Assembly: GCF_002797355.1 (NCBI RefSeq)
Contig: NZ_KZ454940.1
Span: 248,001-312,000 of the forward strand
From: Bacillus xiapuensis
GTDB taxonomy: Bacteria > Bacillota > Bacilli > Bacillales > Domibacillaceae
DNA length: 64,000 nucleotides
Direction: 5' to 3'
This document shows, one piece after another, positions 16,571 to 24,941 of the stretch. Made by a program: the position numbers and the translations under genes. Within the stretch, counting starts at the first letter, position 1, and the number at the start of each line of letters is the position of its first letter. The notes below the pieces were generated by a model, which worked only from the letters and a program-made list of their open reading frames with translations, was not told the DNA's origin and did no database searches.

Positions 16571-18088
16571 TTACTTGAAGTAGTTCATGAGCGACATCGA
16601 CTGCTCATTGGAGCGCTGAATGGCTTTCTCCATCATCGTAAACTGGCGCCAGTAGCGATCTTCTATCTTGAATAATTTCTTTTCAAAACTCGTGATCTGA
16701 TCATTGAGACGATCGAGCGTTTTACCGATGGAAAAGGTATTATTCACGGAAAAAGCTTTGCCCGCCTTTTCTTCAACGGCTTCCATTGTTCCTTTAATGG
16801 CGTCCCGCAATCTCCGGGCTAGCCCCTGTGTCTCGTTCTTTACAACAGGCTTTCCATCCACTACCTCCACATCGCCTTCCTTGGCAAACAGCTTGTGAAT
16901 AGCCGCCGGATCTTTCGCAATCGCTGCTTTTAATTTTTTAGGATCAATCACAAGCTTTCCTCTTTCCAAGTAGTTACTTGATGTTGTAATGCCGATATCA
17001 GACAGCTGATTCAAATCTTTCGGCAGCCCTGCTACAGGAGTGGACAAATCAAGGCGCATTTTATTCATGCCGGAAGAAAGAGCGAAATCTGAGCGCAATG
17101 TCCCGCTGCGGGCCTTGTCTTCCCAAAGCTCGATCTCTTTTTCTGACATCGCTTCCCGCTGCTCCTTCGTTAACGGGTGGTAGCTGCGGTAACGCTTCTC
17201 ATTCAGTTCTCCGTTGACTTTCCCGATCAATTCATTATATTTTTCGACAAAGTTTTTGATCGTGTCATATACTTTCTCGACATCCGGGGAAGATTGATAA
17301 TTCACCTTTCCCTGCCCTTTGAGCGTGTACTCCACTCCGCCGATATTAAATATGTTTGAGGACCGCTCAGTTTCCAGTCCGTTCAGGGTAACCTTGGCGT
17401 TTTGTCCGGCTTGATTGGCGGGGTTTGCACTGTCCAAGTTAGTAGCCGACAGATGAAGCTGATTAGATAAGAAGTCTCCTCCCAGCACAATTTCCGCTGT
17501 TCCTTTCGCATCTCCGGAATTTTTGGCGGTCATGGACACTTTTTGCGTAAAGCTGTCATAAAACATCGTCACGCCTGTTTTCTCATTAATCTTTTCCATC
17601 AGGCTGTTTAGCGATTCATCTTCCAGATTAAACTGGATCTCCACCGGTTTTTCCTGCAATTTCCCTTCTTTATCAACTGCTTGAATAGAGATCGTTTGTG
17701 TTCCTGTACCGAAATACTCACTTAATTTTTTCGTTGGATCCGTGATATTTGTCGCCTGACCGCTTGTCATTCGCGCCGCCTTAGCTAATTGGGCCACCTC
17801 CAGCGTGCCTGAAAATTCGCTGGCAGAGCCGACATTGTTAACAGCGGCCACATCCGAGTCAGACACGCTGACCGATTTTTGAATGAAGTTCTTTTGCATG
17901 ATCATGTCGTCAAATAACATTTGGTCAAATGTAAATAACGCGCTGTTCATACTGCGGTAATCATCGCGCTGCCACTCTAAATATTGCTTTTTCTGCTGTA
18001 ATTTATCCCCCTTCATTCTTTCCGCTTTCATCAGGTCTTTCACCATCTGGTCAATGTCCATGCCGCTTGCTAGTCCGCCTATACGCAC
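16571..18088 (-). CDS. fliD: Flagellar hook-associated protein 2 (filament cap) FliD
   Basis: A 505-residue protein with the FliD N-terminus MRIGGLASGMDIDQMVKDLM, which forms the leg domain with the C-terminal coiled coil (FEKKLFKIEDRYWRQFTMMEKAI...MSLMNYFK). The central part forms the cap plate. It caps the growing filament and guides flagellin folding. Position between flaG and fliS is as in B. subtilis. The presence of three flagellin-type proteins means this cap may have to handle more than one subunit. Confidence 0.96.
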   Translation of the reverse strand: MRIGGLASGMDIDQMVKDLMKAERMKGDKLQQKKQYLEWQRDDYRSMNSALFTFDQMLFDDMIMQKNFIQKSVSVSDSDVAAVNNVGSASEFSGTLEVAQLAKAARMTSGQATNITDPTKKLSEYFGTGTQTISIQAVDKEGKLQEKPVEIQFNLEDESLNSLMEKINEKTGVTMFYDSFTQKVSMTAKNSGDAKGTAEIVLGGDFLSNQLHLSATNLDSANPANQAGQNAKVTLNGLETERSSNIFNIGGVEYTLKGQGKVNYQSSPDVEKVYDTIKNFVEKYNELIGKVNGELNEKRYRSYHPLTKEQREAMSEKEIELWEDKARSGTLRSDFALSSGMNKMRLDLSTPVAGLPKDLNQLSDIGITTSSNYLERGKLVIDPKKLKAAIAKDPAAIHKLFAKEGDVEVVDGKPVVKNETQGLARRLRDAIKGTMEAVEEKAGKAFSVNNTFSIGKTLDRLNDQITSFEKKLFKIEDRYWRQFTMMEKAIQRSNEQSMSLMNYFK

Positions 18089-18100
18089 CTTATTGCCTCC

Positions 18101-18442
18101 TTACACCTTTTTATCTATTAAAATCCCTAAATACTCTGTCATCGCTGCATACATATCCAGCAGCTTTTTCGGTGGAATTTCGCGAATGATTTCCTGCGTT
18201 TGATCATCCACCATCGTTACATAATACTCTTCCAATTCATCATGAAACTCAAATTTTACATGGATGGTTGAAGGATACAAAAAATCATTCATGCCTTGAA
18301 CGACTTTCTTCATCTCTTCTTTACTGGGCTGATATTGAGCCATCTCCCTTTCAGCAGTCAGGGATTCGGGATCCTCCGACTTCCTAGGATGAGTCACAGG
18401 CTGTACGGGCTGATGATTGGACACTCTAATTTTATCAAGCAT
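18101..18442 (-). CDS. flaG: FlaG family flagellar protein
   Basis: A 113-residue protein with the FlaG core (VVQGMNDFLYPSTIHVKFEFHDELEEYYVTMVDDQTQEIIREIPPKK), corresponding to B. subtilis YvyC. FlaG proteins influence filament length in other bacteria. The start at 18442 (MLDKIRV) has GGAGAGG 5-10 bases upstream. It is the first gene of the operon with fliD, fliS and fliT, behind a SigD-like promoter. Confidence 0.92.
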   Translation of the reverse strand: MLDKIRVSNHQPVQPVTHPRKSEDPESLTAEREMAQYQPSKEEMKKVVQGMNDFLYPSTIHVKFEFHDELEEYYVTMVDDQTQEIIREIPPKKLLDMYAAMTEYLGILIDKKV

Positions 18443-18813
18443 CCTGAACCTCTCCTTCCGACATATCACCTCTAAAGCTTATATCGGAAGGAGCGTATCA
18501 ATATTAATACATGAAAAGAAAAACATTGAAAAATGATGAACGGTTGCCCCCGTTTGGACTATATTCGATTATACAACGAGTCCCTGCGAAAACCGATGAA
18601 GTGAACCTGCAAATAACGAAAGCTTCTTTCCTTTTCAGCTGTTGGTCCGTGAGACGAATCGGGTCTTTCAGAACCGTGATCTCTCCTTCATTATTGAAGC
18701 GAAAATCCTGCGTTATCTCGCATATGGGTTAAAAAGTAATGCATTTCACTCGACAACGGTACTGAAGTAATTTAGAATAATTATTAAATAATAATAAAAT
18801 AGAGGTGCGAACG
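18443..18813. other. Intergenic stretch at the junction of flagellar block and accessory segment
   Basis: 371 bases. Apart from the SigD-like promoter of flaG at 18480-18506 and the AT-rich promoter zone of the peroxidase gene near 18760-18800, I see no gene or repeat here. In B. subtilis hag would lie on the far side of this junction. Confidence 0.6.
18480..18506 (-). promoter_or_regulatory. SigD-like promoter of flaG-fliD-fliS-fliT
   Basis: On the minus strand, -10 CCGATATA (18480-18487) lies 15 bases from TAAT (18503-18506). This is close to the SigD consensus TAAA-N15-GCCGATAT. Confidence 0.7.
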
Positions 18814-19362
18814 ATGAGTATTTATGACTATACGGCTACAAAGGCAAACGGAGAGCAAGTACCGCTGTCAATCTATAAAGGCAAGGTGCTGCTAATTGTC
18901 AATACGGCAAGCAAATGTACCTTTACACCGCAGCTTGAGGATCTGCAAAAACTGTACAATCAGTATCGGGATGCCGGATTAATGGTTCTCGGCTTTCCCT
19001 GTAATCAATTCGCAAATCAAGAGCCCGGCAGCAGTGAAGAAGCCTCCGCTTTCTGCCAATTAAATTACGGCGTCACCTTCCCGGTCTTTGCCAAAGCAGA
19101 TGTCAACGGCGAGCAGCAATTGCCTCTATTCCGCTATTTAAAGCAAGCTGCTCCCTTCCGCGGGTTCGATGAATCCAACGGCAGCGAAAGGCTGCTGAAA
19201 ATGATGATCGCTGACAAGGCTCCGGAATTTCTGATTGGCGATGCCATCAAGTGGAACTTCACTAAATTTCTCATCGGCCGCAGCGGAGAGGTCATCAGGC
19301 GCTACGAACCATCAGATGACCCTTTCTCATTTGCCGCAGAGATTGAGAAACTATTAGCCTGA
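18814..19362 (+). CDS. Glutathione peroxidase family thiol peroxidase
   Basis: A 182-residue peroxidase of the GPx/BsaA family, using cysteine rather than selenocysteine. The catalytic Cys is in NTASKCTFTPQ (Thr where Gly is usual), with the family motif LGFPCNQF holding the second Cys and the tryptophan in KWNFTKFLI. In Bacillus these use thioredoxin rather than glutathione to reduce hydroperoxides. The ATG at 18814 has AGAGGTG upstream; a further in-frame ATG at 18805 lies inside the site. It is a single gene with its own terminator, the first gene of the accessory segment. Confidence 0.93.
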   Translation: MSIYDYTATKANGEQVPLSIYKGKVLLIVNTASKCTFTPQLEDLQKLYNQYRDAGLMVLGFPCNQFANQEPGSSEEASAFCQLNYGVTFPVFAKADVNGEQQLPLFRYLKQAAPFRGFDESNGSERLLKMMIADKAPEFLIGDAIKWNFTKFLIGRSGEVIRRYEPSDDPFSFAAEIEKLLA

Positions 19363-19378
19363 CAAAAAAACAAACGCA

Positions 19379-19415
19379 AACGAAGCTGCTTTTTAATCTA
19401 ACAGCTTCGTTTTTC
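19379..19415 (+). terminator. Terminator of the glutathione peroxidase gene
   Basis: AACGAAGCTG and CAGCTTCGTT pair around a 13-base loop, followed by a T run. Confidence 0.85.
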
Positions 19416-19478
19416 TTCATGCTGTATGGCACCGTTCGTTGACATTGAGGCGATGTCTTTCACCTATTGGCTTCCTGA

Positions 19479-22019
19479 TTATTTCTTATATTGATCCAGT
19501 GTATAAATCACTTTGGCCGCTTCCGCACGGGTGGCGCCCTTCTTTGGCAGGAAGGAGCGGTTTTTGTAGCCGCTGATTAGCTTCTGCTCAACAGCGATCG
19601 CGACGGTCTCCTGAAACGGCTTGTGTATCCGTTTATTGTCTTTAAAGGCAGCCGGTTGGGACGCTTTAAATGATTGACCGGTTTTGACTTCAAGCGCTTT
19701 GACAGTCATCGCGGCCATTTGCTCTCTTGTGACCGGCTTGTGGGGAGCGAATGATTTCTCGCTCATCCCCGAGACAATTCCCGCTTCATATAAAGCCGTG
19801 ACGGCATCCTTCATGTGGGCCGGAACATCAGTAAATGGCGATGCTCCCTTCGCTTTAAGATCGAGGACGCGCGCAAGGAAAGCCGCATATTCCCCTCTTT
19901 TGACGCTGGCATTCGGAGCAAAGCGGCCATCATTTTTCCCGAGAATAATCCCTTTCTCCGCCAGCGCTTGAATATAAGTATACGCCCAGTGATTCTTCGG
20001 AACGTCTTTAAATTCTTCCGTTTGGGCTGGCGGCTGACCCTCCCGCTTCATATTAATGGAAAACTGGGCAAAGCCGCTGTCCAACTGCTTCTCAAATGCA
20101 AACTTATCGGAGTCCCCGATATACTTTTTGGCATTCGGAGAGGTTTCAAATGTCACATGAACCTCTTCTTTGATTGGAGCAAACGCCCAGTTCTTGTCCG
20201 CCGCTGGATTGATTTCTTTCATCTTCATAATATAGTCGATGACAATCCCCCGGCTTTCATCCGGCGTTTCAACGGCGATATTCTTCCCGCTGATCCCCGG
20301 GAAATTCCCGCCGCCTCCTGCCCGGTAATTATTCGTAGCCACGAGGAATTTCTGCTTGGGATCAATCGCCTTGCCGTTGAAGGTTAAGTTTTTGATTCGG
20401 TTGGCATTCGGATGAAGCAGCTTGCCATCGGCCGAATATTTAGTCGGCTGGGTGACATCGATGTCATAAGCCACCCCTTCGATCACATCAAAATTAAAGG
20501 TCGGAAAGCTGGCATTAATCAGCGGCTGTTCTTTGTCCGCTGCAGCAGGATCAATTTGGTTGAATTGGCCCGCAGCCATTTCCAGCCATTCCTTGACATC
20601 GGCTCCATCCACGAGCACAGCGCTCAGCGTGTTGGGATAGAGATACAGATCGGAGACATTTTTAATGGCGATATCGCCGGCCGGAATCTCGGTGTAGTAG
20701 TCCGGTCCCATGCGCGCGCCGGCTTTAAACGGAGCGGCCGCTGACAGCACCGGAACGTTTTCGTATTCCGTTCCTTTAATTTTATTTTCCAAATACCATT
20801 TCTGTGCGTTTGCGACGATTTGCACGGAAGGATCATCCTGCACGAGCGCAAAGTAGCTTGTAATCGGCGCGGTTGTTCGGCCGACAGCGCTGCGCACCCA
20901 ATCAAGCGTGCCCTCATGCTCGTTCTTAACCGCGCGGACGATCTCCTTGTCCGATTCAACCGCCGCCTTTCCGTCCGGGGTTGTAATGCTGCGCGTTTGC
21001 GATTGAGAATCTCTCACCTGCCACTTGCCGTTTTCCTTATTCAGTTCAAGATCAACAATTCCCAAATGGCTGCCCCAGAATCCCGGCATGACCGCTGCCA
21101 CCCCGTTGACTGTGCCTTTTTCAACATCAGCGCCCGCAAGATCCTTGTATTGGCTGCTTGGAAACACTCCGTGAGAATGGCCAAAAAGAACGGCGTCAAT
21201 ACCTTCGACCTTTGTTAAATCATATGTAGCGTTTTCCTTCATCTGCCCTTCTTCCATCGTTCCGAGACCGGAGTGAGGAATGGCAACGATGACATCCGCT
21301 CCTTTGGCCTTCATTTCCGGAACGAATTTCTTCGCAGACTGAACGATATCCTTGGCGATGACCTTTCCTTCCAGATGAGCCTTATCCCAGTTCATAATTT
21401 GCGGGGGAACGAAACCGATGACTCCCACTTTGATCGTATGCTCTTCCCCGTCTTCATCCTTCACCTTTTTATCAAGCAGGAGATACGGCTGGAAATAGTT
21501 CTTGTCATTATCGGGGTTATTGTCCCCATCGTCCTTATATACATTCGCGTTCACATAAGGAAACTCGGCGCCTTTCAGCGTTTTTCCTAGAAAATCAAGC
21601 CCGTAATTGAATTCATGATTGCCGATATTTCCAGCATCATACTGCAGCAGATTCATCGCTTTGTAGACAGGATGGACCTCCCCTTCATTCAATCCTTTAA
21701 CCTTTGCCACATAATCTCCGAGAGGGTTGCCTTGAATCAAGTCGCCGTTATCGAACAGCATAGAGTTTGCGCTTTCCTCGCGTGCATCCTTAATTAAAGA
21801 GGCGGTGCGCGCCAGTCCGTACTTGTCCACTTCCTTGTCTTGATAATAATCATAATTCATTAGGTTCACATGGATATCCGTTGTTTCCAATAACCGCAGC
21901 TTCACCACGTCATCATCAAGCACATTGGCAAAGGTCTGCGGCTTCTCTCCATTTCCAAGAACAAGGCTAACGAGCAGCGCCGAGGCAAGCGCAGTTTTCT
22001 TTAGTTGGCTATGGCCCAT
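19479..22019 (-). CDS. SLH-anchored 2',3'-cyclic phosphodiesterase / 3'-nucleotidase (CpdB-like)
   Basis: A 846-residue surface enzyme. After a signal peptide (residues 1-32) comes a metallophosphatase domain with ETTDIHVNLMNYDYY, the NGDLIQGNP block, GNHEFNYG and GHSHGVF, then a 5'-nucleotidase C-terminal domain (NNYRAGGGGNFP). Three S-layer homology repeats follow at about 660-846 (FKDVPKNHWAYTYIQALAEKGII, FTDVPAHMKDAVTALYEAGIV, FKDNKRIHKPFQETVAIAV). It would release phosphate and nucleosides from extracellular nucleotides at the wall. SLH domains bind pyruvylated wall polymer, consistent with an S-layer and with secA2-slaP in this window. The start at 22019 has GGAGGAG upstream; an ATG at 22046 lies before that site. 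Confidence 0.93.
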   Translation of the reverse strand: MGHSQLKKTALASALLVSLVLGNGEKPQTFANVLDDDVVKLRLLETTDIHVNLMNYDYYQDKEVDKYGLARTASLIKDAREESANSMLFDNGDLIQGNPLGDYVAKVKGLNEGEVHPVYKAMNLLQYDAGNIGNHEFNYGLDFLGKTLKGAEFPYVNANVYKDDGDNNPDNDKNYFQPYLLLDKKVKDEDGEEHTIKVGVIGFVPPQIMNWDKAHLEGKVIAKDIVQSAKKFVPEMKAKGADVIVAIPHSGLGTMEEGQMKENATYDLTKVEGIDAVLFGHSHGVFPSSQYKDLAGADVEKGTVNGVAAVMPGFWGSHLGIVDLELNKENGKWQVRDSQSQTRSITTPDGKAAVESDKEIVRAVKNEHEGTLDWVRSAVGRTTAPITSYFALVQDDPSVQIVANAQKWYLENKIKGTEYENVPVLSAAAPFKAGARMGPDYYTEIPAGDIAIKNVSDLYLYPNTLSAVLVDGADVKEWLEMAAGQFNQIDPAAADKEQPLINASFPTFNFDVIEGVAYDIDVTQPTKYSADGKLLHPNANRIKNLTFNGKAIDPKQKFLVATNNYRAGGGGNFPGISGKNIAVETPDESRGIVIDYIMKMKEINPAADKNWAFAPIKEEVHVTFETSPNAKKYIGDSDKFAFEKQLDSGFAQFSINMKREGQPPAQTEEFKDVPKNHWAYTYIQALAEKGIILGKNDGRFAPNASVKRGEYAAFLARVLDLKAKGASPFTDVPAHMKDAVTALYEAGIVSGMSEKSFAPHKPVTREQMAAMTVKALEVKTGQSFKASQPAAFKDNKRIHKPFQETVAIAVEQKLISGYKNRSFLPKKGATRAEAAKVIYTLDQYKK

Positions 22020-22334
22020 CCTATTCTCCTCCTGTACACTTTTCACCAGAATACCATGCCTATAAAAAATATATTTTCGATTTATGTAAAGTTATTGTAA
22101 ATTCGATCTAAAAGGACTGTCACAACAGATCTTTTGAGCAACATGTATAGGGTAGGCCATTGAACAGAGCATTTTACTTATATAATGCACAACAACTTCT
22201 TCCTATTCAAACAAAATCGGATCCTCTCGCAGCCGAACATTTTTTTGAACATCTTATGTATTTAGCAGGCTTTTAATATCCGGCGGCGAATAAAAATAAG
22301 GAAAACAAAATTGAATATCAAAGGAGAGCGATCT
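22020..22334. other. Divergent intergenic region
   Basis: 315 bases between cpdB and the YbjQ-type gene. I see AT-rich sequence suited to divergent promoters, and no gene, repeat or hairpin that I would defend. Confidence 0.5.
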
Positions 22335-22655
22335 ATGATTATCGTCACAACCGAACGGATTCCGCATTACAAGGTAACAGAAATAAAGGGCCCTGTCTTT
22401 GGATTAACCGTCAGAGCGCGAGGGATTGGAAAGGATATTGTCGCTTCCTTTAAAGGGTTAGTAGGCGGAGAAATTAACCAGTATACAGAAATGCTCGAGG
22501 ATGCCCGCAAGCAGGCAATTGACCGCATGGTAGAAAACGCCCAAGCAATGGGAGCGAACGCCATCATTATGATGCGCTTTGATTCGGGGGAAATCGGCCA
22601 GAATATGAGTGAAATTGTCGCTTACGGCACAGCTGTTATCGCCGAGAAAGAGTAA
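22335..22655 (+). CDS. YbjQ/UPF0145 family protein
   Basis: A 106-residue protein with the YbjQ fold pattern: MIIVTTERIPHYKVTEIKGPVFG at the start, ARKQAIDRMVENAQAMGANAII in the middle, and VAYGTAVI at the end. Members form pentameric rings and are sometimes called heavy-metal binding, though the function is unsettled. The ATG at 22335 follows AAAGGAG; the frame extends eight codons upstream through the site. A small membrane protein gene follows after 3 bases, so the two form an operon. Confidence 0.88.
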   Translation: MIIVTTERIPHYKVTEIKGPVFGLTVRARGIGKDIVASFKGLVGGEINQYTEMLEDARKQAIDRMVENAQAMGANAIIMMRFDSGEIGQNMSEIVAYGTAVIAEKE

Positions 22656-22658
22656 GAC

Positions 22659-22883
22659 GTGGCTTGGGTTCTCGGCTTTTATGGCATTCAACTCGTGATC
22701 TTAATCGTGCTGATCATCGGCTCTTGGCTTATTTGGGACCGCCGATTCAAAAAGAAGCACGGCAAACAAGTTCCCCCGGGCTTTATTCGCACAGAAGAAG
22801 TATCCATCGACCCAACCACGAAGAAGAAATGGGTCGTCTACTATCATCCACAAACAGGGAAACGATTTTATAAGGAAGAATAG
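22659..22883 (+). CDS. Small single-pass membrane protein
   Basis: A 74-residue protein with GTG start, one hydrophobic helix (residues 5-25, YGIQLVILIVLIIGSWLIW) and a basic cytoplasmic tail ending YYHPQTGKRFYKEE. Family not recognised by name; such proteins are common beside YbjQ genes in Bacillus. It begins 3 bases after the YbjQ stop, with the GAGAAAGAG of the previous gene's end as a weak site, and is followed by a terminator. Confidence 0.72.
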   Translation: MAWVLGFYGIQLVILIVLIIGSWLIWDRRFKKKHGKQVPPGFIRTEEVSIDPTTKKKWVVYYHPQTGKRFYKEE

Positions 22884-22893
22884 CCAAGTGAAA

Positions 22894-22922
22894 AAGCGGC
22901 CTCCGTTAGCAAGAGGCCGCTT
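22894..22922 (+). terminator. Terminator of the YbjQ operon
   Basis: AAGCGGCCTC and GAGGCCGCTT pair around CGTTAGCAA. The T tail is short. Confidence 0.7.
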
Positions 22923-23005
22923 GTAATGCCGGGCAATCTCAATAGCTGCCCCCACCCTGACAAAACGGTTCAGCAGAGGGTAAAGGCTACAGAAGCGGGA
23001 CTGGC

Positions 23006-23563
23006 TTAATCGGCCTTCCCCCGAAATGTTTCATTAAACCATTTTTTGCGCGCTTCTTTGCGCAATTCTCTTTCAGCTTTGCGGGCCGCTTCAATGTCCC
23101 GGCGAACCGAATGCTCTGGCAGGGTGAGCACCTTCCCGTTTAATTCCTGGCCAATCCATCGATCCATTTCTTCCTCGACGTACTCTGACGCGATCACAAT
23201 CAGCCCCGTTTTGCCCGGGGAAATCGCCTTGGACGTTTGTTCAAAAGCCGTCACCGCTTCCCTCATCTCCATCGCGTCTCCCGTACCGCCGATAATGGAA
23301 CCGGTCGCCCAGCCGAGCAGCACGCCGAGCGGCCCGCCAAGCATCCCTACGAGCATGCCGATCACACCGCCGGTCACTAATTGATCTTCCCCCGTCATGT
23401 CCAGAACATCCTTCACTTGAAACGATTGGTCTTCTTCATGATGCACCACCGCCATCTGTTCCACTACTACTTTCTGCTTTAGATGCAGCGCCTTCATTCG
23501 GGAAAAAGCTTCGTATGCCTGACTGTTTTTTGGAAATGTCATAATCAGCACTTGTTTCTCCAC
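23006..23563 (-). CDS. DUF1269-like protein with glycine-rich membrane segment
   Basis: A 185-residue protein: an N-terminal alpha/beta part (MEKQVLIMTFPKNSQAYEAF), a glycine-rich hydrophobic pair of helices at about 66-95 (GGVIGMLVGMLGGPLGVLLG), and a basic helical tail (EAARKAERELRKEARKK). This is the layout of DUF1269-type membrane proteins; function unknown. The start is GTG at 23563 with AGGAGAG upstream. It stands alone between two plus-strand units. The family name is my best match by pattern. Confidence 0.65.
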   Translation of the reverse strand: MEKQVLIMTFPKNSQAYEAFSRMKALHLKQKVVVEQMAVVHHEEDQSFQVKDVLDMTGEDQLVTGGVIGMLVGMLGGPLGVLLGWATGSIIGGTGDAMEMREAVTAFEQTSKAISPGKTGLIVIASEYVEEEMDRWIGQELNGKVLTLPEHSVRRDIEAARKAERELRKEARKKWFNETFRGKAD

Positions 23564-23753
23564 CTGTTATCTCTCCTATTTCATCAATTATCTCTTACCA
23601 TCGCTATTCCCTAAAGTCTGGAAACGAAACAAGTCAAGTTTAGATGTGGAGACTGAATCCTATGCTGTTTTGTATTTATTGCGCCGGGATTTTCGATTGC
23701 CAGACAAGAGAAAATAGGTCTATGATAAAATAGGCGCCCAAGAGGACTTTAAC

Positions 23754-23948
23754 GTGTTGAAACCGATCTTTTCCTATTCGGCTATTTTCCTCTGCTGGTA
23801 CTTCTTTTCCGCCGGAAAGCCATCATCTGATTCAGCCATACAGCGATTTGTTCAGCTTGTACACAATGATGACTGTGGAGTTTATCCCGCCTATACGCTG
23901 CTGTTAGACTCTCCCTTCAAAAATGGAGCGGGAAATCGGGGCGCCTAA
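23754..23948 (+). CDS. Possible small exported protein overlapping repeat copy C
   Basis: A GTG at 23754 with AGAGG 8 bases upstream opens a 64-residue frame. It begins with a hydrophobic stretch (MLKPIFSYSAIFLCWYFFSAG) and ends inside repeat copy C. TTGCCA and TATGAT, 18 bases apart, lie upstream near 23697-23726. No homologue recognised. The last third of the frame is repeat sequence, so the gene may have been truncated or extended by the repeat, or may not be real. Confidence 0.28.
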   Translation: MLKPIFSYSAIFLCWYFFSAGKPSSDSAIQRFVQLVHNDDCGVYPAYTLLLDSPFKNGAGNRGA

Positions 23949-24030
23949 CTACGTGATTCGTTCGGACCTGCACGCAGCAGGTAACAAAGACGCTGCAGCG
24001 TTAGCCTTTGTTCTTCGTTCCAACAGCGGA
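23870..24030 (+). repeat. Dispersed intergenic repeat, copy C
   Basis: Blocks in order: TATCCCGCCTATACGCTGCTG, CCCTTCAAAAATGGAGCGGGA (the last shared almost exactly with copy D), CACGCAGCAGGT, GACGCTGCAGCG, GCCTTTGTTCTTCG, CAACAGCGG. Confidence 0.6.
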
Positions 24031-24089
24031 AAATGATACAAATCCTACTGTTTGAACGCTCACATTCTTATGAAAGAAAGGGAAGAATA

Positions 24090-24692
24090 ATGAAAAGCAG
24101 AGATTCAGGAAAGGTTTTAAAGGAAAGACTCACCAAGCATAAAATGATTGCGGCCATTAAAGAACCAAAATTCATCGAGCAAGCCATCCAGTATAAAAAC
24201 AATTTAAGCGCTGTCTTATTAATGACAGGAACCATACTGACAGTGAAACGGTACGTTGACTACATTCAGTCGCAAGGTCTCCCGGTCATTTTGCATGTAG
24301 AAAAAATAGGCGGATTAGAAATGGACAGAGACGGAATTGAATTTGTCAAAAGAAATGTCCAGCCGTACGGAATTGTCACAACGAGAAATGGGATCATTAA
24401 AAAAGCGAAATCGAGCGGATTATTTGTCGTGCAGCGGGTGTTTTTAATTGACACGGAGGTGTATACGAACCTCATGAAAGATCTTCACCGCATCCAATCA
24501 GATATCATTGAAATCATGCCGTGCCGGGCGCCCGATTTTGTGAACAGAGTATCAGGAGCTTCTCCTGTTCCCGTTATTACAGGAGGACTGCTTAATTCCT
24601 CAGAACATGCCAAGCAAGCATTAGCAAATGGAGCTGCGGCTGTGACAACATCTAACCCAAAGATTTGGAAAATAAATCTGAATACTTTGTAA
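24090..24692 (+). CDS. glpP: GlpP-type glycerol-3-phosphate responsive antiterminator
   Basis: A 200-residue TIM-barrel-like protein of the GlpP family (KMIAAIKEPKFIEQA, SAVLLMTGTILTVKRYVDYIQSQGLPVILHVEKIGGL, IEIMPCRAPDFVNRV, PVITGGLLNSSEHAKQALANGAAAVTTSNPKIW). In B. subtilis GlpP with glycerol-3-phosphate binds leader mRNA of glpFK, glpD and glpTQ and prevents termination. Here no glpF, glpK or glpD follows. Instead a hairpin leader and a Ugp-like ABC operon follow, 250 bases downstream on the same strand, which are the likely target. The ATG at 24090 follows AAGGGAAG. Confidence 0.92.
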   Translation: MKSRDSGKVLKERLTKHKMIAAIKEPKFIEQAIQYKNNLSAVLLMTGTILTVKRYVDYIQSQGLPVILHVEKIGGLEMDRDGIEFVKRNVQPYGIVTTRNGIIKKAKSSGLFVVQRVFLIDTEVYTNLMKDLHRIQSDIIEIMPCRAPDFVNRVSGASPVPVITGGLLNSSEHAKQALANGAAAVTTSNPKIWKINLNTL

Positions 24693-24777
24693 ATAATAAT
24701 TTTACATTAACTTAATACTATCCTAATAATTACTTGTTATGGTATAAGCATCAAGTGAATAATTAATCGGTGCGAGC

Positions 24778-24840
24778 AGAGAGACCACAAATTAGATGTA
24801 TATCACATATATACATTTTATTTGTGGTCTCTCTATTTGT
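24778..24840 (+). promoter_or_regulatory. Leader hairpin, likely GlpP-controlled terminator
   Basis: AGAGAGACCACAAAT pairs perfectly with ATTTGTGGTCTCTCT around a 27-base loop, followed by ATTTGTTT. It lies in a roughly 180-base leader before the solute-binding protein gene. GlpP-controlled leaders of B. subtilis carry such an inverted repeat as the conditional terminator. That GlpP acts here is inferred from adjacency. Confidence 0.68.
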
Positions 24841-24941
24841 TTACACACCGTGCGCGGAGGTGACCTACATTCTTTATCCACACTCACTGTCACTGAACAG
24901 CTGAATGGCAGCAAACCATCCATTTATGAAGGAGGAACAAA